DNA of 64,000 bases from Pisolithus tinctorius (lineage: Eukaryota > Basidiomycota > Agaricomycetes > Boletales > Pisolithaceae), in NCBI GenBank assembly GCA_024663395.1, contig JANFAH010000024.1, forward strand, positions 496,001-560,000, in the 5' to 3' direction. The notes beneath the pieces were generated by a model that saw only the letters and a program-made list of their open reading frames with translations, made no database searches and was not told the DNA's origin. The translations under genes and the position numbers were made by a program. Numbering within the stretch: position 1 is the stretch's first letter; the number at the start of each line of letters is the position of its first letter. Below are positions 33,946 to 44,292 of this stretch, in pieces.

Positions 33946-34429
33946 CAATGAGGATGAGTGGAAGACCTTCCCAGCCAAGGAATAGATTGTAGCACAATAC
34001 ATGACACTATTGAGGGGCACAAGCATGTGAGAACCCCACTGTCCAAAGGGGTTATGTAATCTGATTGCTGTGGGAACCAATGTCCCATTATTACCCTGGG
34101 CTGTAAGGCCCTCCAGTGGACCACCATGTGCTTCAAATACCAATCCAGCCAGGATGGGCAGAAAACTGAACTTTGTTGATTCTCAAAGGAAAGGTGGACT
34201 TGTGTTGCTAAAGACCACTGAAGTCTGTTGGAGATGGTGCATTCTGTGTATTACTCTTCATGGATAATTATTCCCAAAGTGCTGATCTAACCCCCAAGCA
34301 ACTGACATTAGTACACAAACCATATAGCTCAGTAATTTGACCACAAGGTCAACACCTAGGAGACTGCTGGTTCAATCCCACCTTTAGTCACATGTTCATC
34401 AAGGTCATCTATGTAGAACAACCAAGAGG
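33946..34429. other. Insertion in the diverged foldback arm, with a tRNA-like part
   Basis: About 480 bp with no counterpart in the two other arms. It contains the tRNA-like sequence at 34318-34390 near its right end. No target duplication could be fixed. Confidence 0.45.
34318..34390 (+). tRNA. tRNA-like sequence (Val-AAC-like), degenerate
   Basis: A 73-nt stretch has the layout of a tRNA: A-box TAGCTCAGTAATTTGA and B-box GGTTCAATCCC at the right spacing, and TTCAATC in the T loop. The anticodon position would read AAC. Pairing is incomplete: T stem 4 of 5, D stem 3 of 4, acceptor about 4 of 7, anticodon stem weak. Position 33 is C instead of T. It is most likely a tRNA pseudogene or the head of a SINE. 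Confidence 0.35.
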
Positions 34430-35800
34430 CAATGATGGGACATCCCACCCCCCATTTTTGGAGGCCAGTGGGAGGTCCCATGATAGCTTTGGAGGCTACT
34501 GTGGGATATCCCACCTCCCTCTCTGGAGGCCAGTGGGATGTCCCATGATAACTTCAGAGGCTACTGTGGGACATCCCAGCCCCCTTTCCATAGACAGTGG
34601 GATGTCCCATGATAGCTTCAGAGGCTACTGTGGGACATCCCAGCCCCCTTTCCATAGACAGTGGGATGTCCCATGATAGCTTCAGAGGCTACTGTGGGAC
34701 ATCCCAGCCCCCTTTCCATAGACAGTGGGATGTCCCATGATAGCTTCAGAGGCTACTGTGGGACATCCCATCCCCCTCCCTGGAGGCCAGTGGGATGTCC
34801 CATGATAGCTTTGGAGGCTACTGTGGGACATCCCATCCTCCTCTCTGGAGGCCAGTGGGATGCCCTATGATAGCTTTGGAGGCTACTTCGGGACATCCCA
34901 ACCCCCTCTGTGGAGGTCAGTGAGATGTCCCATGAGAGCATCAGATGCTACCATGGGACATGCCACCCCCTTCTCTGGAGGCCAGTGGGATGTCCCATGA
35001 TAGCTTCTGAAGCTACTGTGAAACATCCCACCCCCCTCTCTGGAGGCCAGTGGAATGTCCCATGATAGCTTCAGAGGCTACTGTGGGACATCCCAGCCCC
35101 CCTTCCATAGACAGTGGGATGTCCCATGATAGCATCAGAGGCTACTGTGGGACATCCCACCCCCCACTCTGGAGACCAGTGGGATGTCCCATGATAGCTT
35201 CAGAAGCTACTGTGGGACATCCCAGCACCCCTTCCATAGACAGTGGGATGTCCCATGATAGCTTCAGAGGCTACCATGGGACATCCCACCCCCCTCTCTG
35301 GAGGCCAGTGGGATGTCCCATGATAGCTTTGGAGGCTACTGTGGGACATCCCACCCCCCACTCTGGAGACCAGTGGGATGTCCCATGATAGCTTCAGAAG
35401 CTACTGTGGGACATCCCAGCCCCCTTTTCATAGGACAATGGGACATCCCATGATAGCTTCAGAGGTTACTGTGGGACATCCCACTCCCCTCTCTGGAGGC
35501 CAGTGGGATGCCCCATGATAGCTTCAGAGGCTACTGTGGGACATCCCACCCTCCCCTCTGGAGGCCAGTGGGATGTCCCATGATAGCTTTGGAGGCTACT
35601 GTGGGACATCCCACCCTCCTCTCTGCAGGCCAGTGGGATGTCCCATGATAGCTTTGGAGGACACTGTGGGACATCCCACCCCCCCTTCCATAGGCCAATG
35701 GGATGTCCCATGATAGCTTCAGAGGCTACTGTGGGACATCCCACCCTCCCCCTGAAGGCCAGTTGGAGACTCCACCCCTCTCCATAGAGGCCAGTAGGAT
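34430..35800. repeat. 64-bp minisatellite, expanded array (about 21 units)
   Basis: Same GGGATGTCCCATGATAGCTT unit as in the palindrome arms, expanded to about 1.37 kb. Three adjacent units with linker CCCCCTTTCCATAGACAG (34577-34768) are identical, which shows recent local duplication. Frames that stay open through it are by-products of the repeat. Confidence 0.9.
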
Positions 35801-36900
35801 GTCCATGTACTATATGTCAGAACACCAAAATGCTCTCAAACCAATTTTGTGGCAGCTTCAAGACAAACAGATCCACCATGCAGGTCTGTATTGACTTATT
35901 GCACAGGTAACATTATCTACTTTTTATACTAACTCACAGAGCACAGTGAAGGGCCAATGTAGCAGATTAAATGGGGGCAAATTGTGCAACTGCAAATGAT
36001 AACACCATTGTGGACCTGATAAAAGATAGACCTGTTTTAGTAGCAATGCAGGTAGATTAATTCTCAACACAAAAATAGGCTCTTAGAAAAAGCATCAAAC
36101 AACAATGTTTATGGGGCAAAGTCAATGAGAGATCCCAGACAAGACCAAAATAAATTCAGAAGTCACCCTCTGCAGCTCTACAGTGCTTGCATGTAACATA
36201 GAACTGTAGTATCCTGATGATGATAAAAACACCTGATTAGTAAGCAAAAGATGTTGCCCCCCAAGTCCCTTTAGTCTGAGGTACTGCCAGCCTTGCCTCA
36301 ACACCACTTTCAATCCTTGCTTTCCAACCTTGCCACCCCCCTCACCATGTGGAAAAACCCTATCTGTCAAACTTGAAAGACATTGAGTTTTGAGTGATTT
36401 TAGTCCCCTTAAAATTCAGGCCATCCACGCATTATTTCAAGATAATCATGTCAATTCCATTTGAATTCCACTCAGTTCCCTCAACTCACCAAGGAAAAAC
36501 AATTGATCACAGTATCAAAATATAGATAAGGTACACAGACAAACAAGCAACAGAACTCACCAGAGCCCCTGGCCATTGGACACAGTTGACACTAGGAGAG
36601 TTGTCAGTCAGTGATCACCACATCAACACTTGCTTAATGTCACCATATCCCCTCATTGCTGGAGGCTCCTTTATCTGTAGGTGTGACCTCCAAGCTTCAC
36701 CTCAAATGTTCTCTGACCCAACTCTCTGCACCTCAAACTCTTCAAACAAGAGTACAGTATTTTGAGTATATGCATCTTCCCTGTAGAATGTCAATCAGTA
36801 GAAAATTCATTGGTAGATCAAGTGAGCAGTGCTATGGCAGTGTGGCCACAGGGGGTAACAAAATAACAGTCAAGTAGACACAAATGCTCTTGCATTCAAA
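35801..36900. other. No gene recognised
   Basis: Mixed-composition, CpG-poor sequence. Short frames occur on both strands, none with family features or splice patterns I can defend. Confidence 0.4.
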
Positions 36901-36958
36901 ATGACAGAGAACTGAGATTTGATTCACTCACTGCTCACCCTATCACGGAACAATAGAA

Positions 36959-39900
36959 TTATATTGCAAAAGAAAATACTGAGGAGACTAATAATCTGTA
37001 ATCCTCAGGAAATTCATCCTCATACTGTGCAGCAATACCTCTGTCAACCCATTGCTGTGCTGTGGGCTGGGCTGGGGGGTAGTAGTCAGGGATATATGGA
37101 GCATCATGGTAAACATGATGGTCAGGGCAAGATGGTATGTGATACATCTGACAGGACAGAGGGAAATGCCCTGAACCATGGCGGGTGGGTGGTAATACCT
37201 ATAGAGAAGCTAAGCAAAATGTGACAATGAAGGATCAAGCCACGAACATTGTAGGGAACATTGGAGGGGCCAGGATCATTATAATTGGCATGGTCATAAT
37301 GAGGGTCCTGCAGGACATCCTATTGGTCTCCTTCAAGAAGCAGAATGCCTGGGATACTCACCTCATAATGCCAAGATGGTGGAAACTGCTGAGAAGGGCC
37401 AGGGTGCTGCAGGTGCAAATGGCTTGGGGCAGCATCACAATGCAGATCCTGTGCAGTCCTCCATTAGTCTTTTAATCAACTGATATGTCCAGACCTCACC
37501 CCATAGCACCAAGCCAGCAAGGGGTGCTCAGATTGACCAGGCTTTCAAGTGTTCTCATGGCCTGTGCATGCTGGTGGGTCACAAAGTGCATCCTGTGCAT
37601 GTTGCCTGTTAGTTTCAACCAAAATGCAGTGGGATAAATCACTACATTGCAGTCATCAGCGATGGAGCATGCATCCCTGCCTTCGTTATGCAGGGGCATT
37701 TGGTGGTCAGAGCATGAAGCCTTGGGGAACATTAGTGGACACCAGAGGTTGAGTGGATTGACTCACCTCACAAGGAACTGTATCATTATCCATCACCTCC
37801 ACACAAGCCTGCTTGCACGATGGAAATGGGATTCCACTCTGTGCATGAGGTGCCACCATACCTGGATCCTCTTCTTCATGAGACTTCTGCCACTCAGGAT
37901 CATCAGACACCTTGTGCAAAACCATGCCATCAGGAGCCTTGACCAGTGCAATCTCTCCCTTTAATGGGTGTGCATCCCTTATGCTCATGACATCTGCAAA
38001 AACAGTCAGCAATCAGTCAGACAAAAAGAGTATGCAATACCTTCATTCCAGGGTTTGATTTTGACCTCCAGCACACCATCCAGATGATCATTTTTCTCAT
38101 TGTTGTTGTTGTCAGATTGTCCGTCGTACATCAAGCCTAGTTTTCTCTGCAGATAAGGTACCACAAGTTGGCAGAGAGCATCAGCTTTGAGTTTCTTGTA
38201 CTCAAAACCAGGGCCCGGTGGAGGCACCCCAAGCAGCCAGTTGATTATGACAAGAGAGTTCCTCCTAATGAACTCAAGAAGCCACTGCCAAATGATTTTC
38301 TGGGGATCACCAACTTCGACCCTGTGCATCACTTATGGAAAGACAATTAGAGGAGAATGTATGGAATACCAGAAATACCTACTGCAAAGATCTGTGAGCG
38401 CTGTTATCAACTTCTCCTTCATCATAGATCCAAATACCTGGTGGTTGTGATCTCTTGGTATCTCCTTCATTTGACAATGCAACTCCAATGCCATAGCTGA
38501 ACTGGCAGAAGCACTCATCCCTAATAATCCAGCCTCAGTACCATTACCATCCCTGAGACACCTAATTGCAATGAGTCCGAGTAAGATATGTGTAACATCA
38601 CTTACTTAAATATTGTGGTGTACTTGTCCATAGGTTCCCAAACATCAATGGCATGCTCATTGATGTACTTTCATATGATATCAGAACCACCAAATATGCC
38701 AGAGGTCTGGCATCCTGCAGGGTCTTGTCCAACATACATCACAACTCCAGCAATTTTGATATCTTCAAGAGTCAACCATGCTTCAGCCTGCTCAATGGTA
38801 AGATCTGCCACCCACCCACCCACTTACAACCACTCACCAATCTGGAGAACTGCATCTTTGCATTGTGGACTCTGACTGCGATGGACTTGACTGATTTGTT
38901 AGTGGGCACTGCTGAGGAGCTCTCACTCCACTCATAAACAGCCTTCAACTTCTCCTTTCTTGCTGCAGTGTCATCTTTGGGGATATCTTTCATGAGCTGG
39001 TTGTACTCTGCTGTAATGATATTGTTGACTGTGTTTCAGTCAGCTGGGAAGAATGTTATAAAAGAAGTTCTGTGACAAGGGCATGCATACTGCCATCAGG
39101 TTTTGGTTGGGTGGCCCAATACCACAAGTGGAAGAGATTGGCCTCATTGAGCTTTGTGTGAGATGGTTTGACACTGAGCCCAGCAGTGACAAGGATGTCA
39201 TGAGGAGACTTGCCATGTCAACATCCAAGTTCTTCTGTTTTTGCCTTGACTTCAGTTGTGAAGTCACATATCTCATCGAGAGCAGCATGGGACAAGGTCC
39301 CAGTCTTCTTAAATTTCATGTTCTGGGCATGTTCATGATCATCCTGACTCGCTATATCACTGTTGTCAACATCCATAGCCCTACTTTTGCCCTTGCTTTT
39401 AGGTTTGTGTTCCACATGGCAACCAGGATGACATGGGGGAAACTCATCCTTGGCATTGGAACTGGAGTCTTCAGCTGGTGGTGAAGATGGAGGAAGCGAA
39501 GATTCAGAACCATCATCATCTACTATGAACACATCAATATCAGAAGAGAATGGATTGCAGTGCAACATGAAACACATCAAATGATAACAAAGTGTCTAGA
39601 AAAGAAAGTGAAAATGACACAGGATACTTGGTGACTTTCATGAGGATCCAAAGTGCCTAGCTTTAGACCATTGGGCACTGAACCTGCAGCCATATGAGAG
39701 AAGGGGGGCACCAAACCCCCAAGTCAAGGATATAACAACACAACATCTACAGAACTGTGAGAGAACAAGAAAAATATTCAAAAAAAAAGAAACCTTCATC
39801 ATCCAGAAGTTGACTAGCCCCATCATCAGGACATTGACTGCCCTCATCAGCTGGAACATTGACCTCAACCTCCTCAGCCTCAGCCTCAGCCTCAGCCTCA

Positions 39901-40127
39901 CCAGCATCCTCATCCATTGGAGTGCCCTCGACCTGGTCTTCCTGCAAGATCAGGGCAGTAGAATTTTGGGAGGACACAGAGACACTAGGCATGAGTGATC
40001 TCCTCCTGTCACAGAGACCAAACATATGTTCTTCCCATCCTTCAGGTGGTTGCACTGTGTGCCAGGGCCTGGGCTTGTCTTTTTTGATCTGTGAAAGCAG
40101 GGGGTCAGATGGGATTGACAGTGACAA
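36959..40127 (-). pseudogene. Multi-exon gene remnant of an uncharacterised fungal family
   Basis: Successive minus-strand exons read in order: PPEGWEEHMFGLCDRRRSL and a Glu/Ala-rich acidic repeat (about 40127-39780); SSLPPSSPPAEDSSS, PKSKGKSRAMDVD and SHAALDEICDFTTEVKAK, a TGA, then GKSPHDILVTAGLSVKPS and LFHLWYWATQPKPDG (39580-39070). Next come MKDIPKDDTAARKEKLKAVY (38993), WLLEFIRRNSLVIINWLLG with VPPPGPGFEYKKLKADAL (about 38290-38150), EIALVKAPDGMVLHKVSDD (about 37950) and a Pro/Tyr-rich tail (YIPDYYPPAQPTAQQW, about 37090). This resembles, from memory and unchecked, proteins of unknown function repeated in mushroom genomes. In-frame stops suggest it is dead. Confidence 0.45.
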
Positions 40128-40499
40128 GATAGCTTACCTCTGGTGGAGGGGCCATCTTGGTGGTGGGGATTTTGCAGTTTTGAAGAACCTGGGTGTGCAA
40201 ATCTGTAGAGTCATCTGTGACTCAGTCAACACTTTTTGGCATGTGAGGCATGTCAATAACAATGGAGGAGGGGAAAAGTGGTCAGATGAGGTATTTAAGT
40301 AAAGCCATGCCTTACCTGACATAAAAAACCCATGGAGTTATTCAGTAAAATGGTGGCTCATTGCAATGGAATAATAATGCTTGTGGTCATTACATGAGTA
40401 GTGAGTGGAACAAAAGGAAAATATCAGAAAAGAAGGTCAGTGTCATGCCATATCATGATAAATACCAGGTGGAACAAACCATAAGGAATATGCAACAAC

Positions 40500-41020
40500 C
40501 AATACAGAGAGTACATACCACTTTGTAATAACACATGCATGCAATGGTAGTGAGCAGAGACTTGAACAATTCAAACTCTGTTCATGTGGGCCTCATGCAT
40601 ATGATCAAAAACAAACCTGCACAACAAACCCTTGAAGGGCCAAAACCCCTAAGAATGAACCATGGTGAATGGAACATGTAATAATGAAAACAGAGGAAAT
40701 ACATTGCTAATAAGCAGAGACTCGAAGCCCTGAATGCCCAAAACAGAGGGAATACATACCACTTGGTAATGGGATATGTGTGCAATGGTGGTAAACCAAG
40801 AGCCTCAGAAGATGAGCTCTGTTCATGTGGGTCCTATGTGTGTGATTGACAATGAAACATTGGTAAATGCTGGAACAGCAAGAGAACAGTAAGGAAGATG
40901 CAATAACCAAGACAGAGGGAATATGTACCACTTAGTAATATGATACACATGCAATGATGGTGAATGGAAAGGCTTGAATGATGCCATGACTCTGTTCCTG
41001 AGGGTCTTGTAGACACAATC
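40500..41020. repeat. Degenerate tandem repeat, three units
   Basis: Blocks of GGAATACATACCACTTGGTA, ACATGCAATGGTGGT and CTCTGTTCATGTGGG recur near 40505, 40744 and 40911, so units of 170-240 bp have diverged. Function unknown. This may be further exon-intron duplication like that at 42200-43320. Confidence 0.55.
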
Positions 41021-41039
41021 AATGTGAACCTTCAAAGGC

Positions 41040-42180
41040 TCCAAACCCCCAAGGGTGCCAAGCCCTCAACTCTTGTGGACAACTGTGCCAAATGGTCGAG
41101 GTGAGAATGGATGCAGGTCAGTAATAACATGTACATGATAAAAAGATCCTGATCTTGAAACCTTTGTATTTGTGATATCTCCACTTACCTGCACCAGGTG
41201 GAAAATCCATTAGTAGTCAGGTTATTGGTTACACTTGAGCCAAAATAAAAATAAAATACAAAAAGCAAAACTTTATACAAAGCAGGTATGTTTACAGGGT
41301 CACCATAAAAAATACTCCAGTCAAAGTATGCCAACACTCATCCACCAGGGACGGATCCCTTGGTTCCACATCTGGATGTCCATGGACAAGAACAGTGGTG
41401 GAGTCAGGGGTGTCAGCAGATGTTAGATGTATTGATATGGGGGGAGTGGGGACCTCCACACCGATGGGGGAAAGGGGGAGGAAAGGGACTGCAGTGGTAC
41501 CCTCCTGATAGGATGATGATGTTGAGGGAGCTGAACTTGACAGAAATGATGGTGCTATGGGAGATGATTACTGTCAAGGAAAAAAAGTCTTGGAAAATTG
41601 CCCACCCTCATGCTGGGATCTTGAAAGTAAGATGTTAGCAAGGGTTGCAGCATCGACTGCACTCAGTTCAAGATGTGAAACAATTGTGATTAAAGTGCCT
41701 GCATAACCCTTGAATGTTAGCTATCAGACAGTGGTTAGAAAATCATGCACTTAGGTTGATGGCACTTATGCTTTGCCCATTATCAAGTGAGGGTGGCTGG
41801 CACATAGTGAGACAAGGAATGGAAGGGAGAGGGAGAGAAACACAGACAATATTGTAAGTCAATAGGCAGATCTCCAACAGAAGGTTCTTCTTCCCCATTT
41901 GTTAGCAGCCATGGAATAACACATAGGATCTGCCTCGGTGAATCCTGCATGCATGGTCTGTAGGAATGTTGTAATTGCATTCTCATTAAACAGATCATTG
42001 TATGCCCCAGGTAAAGAATATAACTAATAGAATAGATGCAAAGGCTAAACACTTACTCCTTCATGGCTCACCATGACAGAAGTGGAGACAACACTGGGAA
42101 AGGTGGGAAGACTTAATTAGCATCCCTACACAGGAGTAGTCAGGGATCAGGAACTGAGGAAACAATTGAGCCTCAAACTC
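41040..42180. other. No gene recognised
   Basis: No domain or coherent splice pattern. It may contain exons of the adjoining minus-strand gene remnant. Confidence 0.3.
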
Positions 42181-42199
42181 ACCAGCTTGTAAAATGATG

Positions 42200-43320
42200 G
42201 AATATCCTCAGGAAATGAAAAGGTAGAGTTTAGGGTATATCCATACCAAGATGACTTTTGAAGGCTCCAAGCCTTTGAGAGCTGCCAAGGGCACCAAGCC
42301 CCTGGCACTTGGTAGGGGATGCACCAAATGTTCCCCTGGTGTAATAGATGTCAAAGAGAATGTACCGTTGACCATGAAAGTAAGAAAGTGAACATGAGGA
42401 ACCTGATTAGTGTCTCCACACAAAGACAGTTGGACATCAGTAAAGGAAGGGAGATGCAAGCCTTGAACTCACCAGAGGGCAAATTGAAAAGACTCTAGTA
42501 TTGGAAGGAGAAGACAGAACTGGGGGTAGCTACACCAAACCATCAGTCTTAATAGATAATGGAGAGAACACTGCATTAACCAGGAAAGTAAGAAAGCGAA
42601 CAAGAGAATCCTGATTAGCATCCCTATACAAAGACGATTGGAGATCAGCAAAGGAAGGGGGAGATGCAAGCCTTGAACTCACCAGCAGGCAAAGTGAATG
42701 GAGTCTTGTCTCAGAAGGAGAAGGCAGAGCCAGGGGTAGCCATGGAAAACCATCAGCCTTAATAGATGATGGAGAGAATGCTGCATTAACCAGGATAGTA
42801 AGAAAGCGAGCAAGAGAATCCCAATTAGCATCCTATACAAAGATGATTGGAGATCAGCCAAGGAAGGGAGACACAAACCTCGAACTCACCAACAGGCAAA
42901 GTGAACAGTCTGGTTTCAGAAGGAGATGGTGGAGATGGGGGCAGCCAAGGAGAAATGTTGGCCTTAACAGTTGATGGAGAGAATGTAGCATTGATCAGGA
43001 AGTTTGAGAAAGTGAAGAGAAACTTGATTAACATCTAGGGGAGACACAAGCCTCAAACTCACCAGCATGTAATGTGAACAGCTGAGTCTCCTTTGGAAAG
43101 TAAAAGATGGACTCCAGGGTAGCCAAGGAAAGCTGACAGTCTTCAATGCCCCAAGTTGCACTATATGATGTAGCACCTCCATCAGATGGAGTCTCATCCA
43201 CACGACCAACAGCCAATCCATACCAAGACAACTCTTGAAGGCTCCAAGCCTTCAAGAGCTGTCAAGGGCACCAAGCCCCTGATGCTTGGTAGGGGACACA
43301 CCAAGCATTCCCCTGGTGTA
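42200..43320 (-). repeat. Tandem array of about five exon-intron units, period near 207 bp
   Basis: On the minus strand each unit is an exon of about 135 bp and an intron of about 70 bp, with donor GTGAGTTC and acceptor CTAATCAG-type. Donor complements (GAACTCACC) recur near 42466, 42676, 42883 and 43059. Exons translate to similar peptides: FLTILVNAAFSPSSIKADG with WLPLALPSPSETRLHSL, FSNFLINATFSPSTVKAN with WLPPSPPSPSETRLFTL, and FLTFLVNAVFSPLSIKTDG, one of which carries a TAG. It looks like a gene with repeated modules; the protein is unknown. Confidence 0.5.
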
Positions 43321-44000
43321 GGATTAATGAGGAGAGAGTAGAGGTGGAGTGAGGAAGAGAAGTGTGTGAACATGTCAACATTGTGTATGTTTGGTTACTA
43401 AGTACACACCTATGACAATTAATTTGTCAGTATTACCTCTGGGACTGTGGTTTGAATTGAACATGGGGGGCATTACAACATATGTTATATATTAGGTTTA
43501 GGCACCAATTAGCCTGCCTCGCATGTGTGAACCTGACTGCATACTGGCAGCATCACAATGTTGCCATGGCACCACCACCACAAATAGTCTGTGTGCACTG
43601 CCAGCAAATTTCTCATGCTAAGTCAGCTCTGACTTAATGCAGTAATGATCATGTGCTCACTGCACTTGTTGCACTTCTTTTGCAAGCCCTTCAAACGATC
43701 CATGCATCTTAATCCATGACCGCCTTCACAGTATCATCTAAGTGAGTAACTTCTTCATTTTTCTTTCTTTTTATCAATTCATGTCACAGAGAGGAATGTT
43801 TGGTGCATTCCTCCACCAGGATTCGAAGGGTTTGGTGCCTATCTCAGTAAACTTGGCATGCTCGTGGTACCAGTCATGTGGACAAGACTCCATTTTGTGG
43901 AGGTGCTACCTTGCATAGTGCAACTTGGGGCATTGAAGACTGTGTTCCTGGCATCTGTGCATGGAATATTCACCAGGTGCAAGGTTCTATATACTGTGTA
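43060..44000. repeat. Inverted repeat around a gene-poor spacer
   Basis: The stretch at 43100-43330 (AATGCCCCAAGTTGCACTAT, GGTGCATTCC-type blocks) recurs in reverse complement at 43795-43945 (GCATAGTGCAACTTGGGGCA). The spacer 43331-43790 has no gene. Confidence 0.5.
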
Positions 44001-44292
44001 GGTGCATGATCCATTTTTTTTCTCATTTATCTCCCCCTTGATGGTCTCACAGATATCAGCAATGCTAGTGTTGTTGGAGGAACATTGGATGATGTGACTC
44101 CATTTCATGGGCTGGCACTCCAACTCAGTGCCAGGGCATGCTTCAACAGTTCTACTATAGCTGTATTGCTTTATTTAACTCCTCTCCCCTTCAAATGCAT
44201 CTTATCTCCTGGGTATGTTTTTATTGACCCTGTGGTGGAATCTGTACTAAGATGCTACATATTTCAGTTCTTATTTCATTTATAGGATCAAT

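Noticed and set aside
34392..35388. ORFs running through the minisatellite (for example 35050-35388)
   Set aside because: The 64-bp unit happens to be open in some frames; translation repeats the unit without any constraint.
34430..35800. Regular spaced repeat resembling a CRISPR array
   Set aside because: The spacers are short variants of one linker, units are contiguous 64-bp tandem copies, and the setting is a fungal transposon arm.
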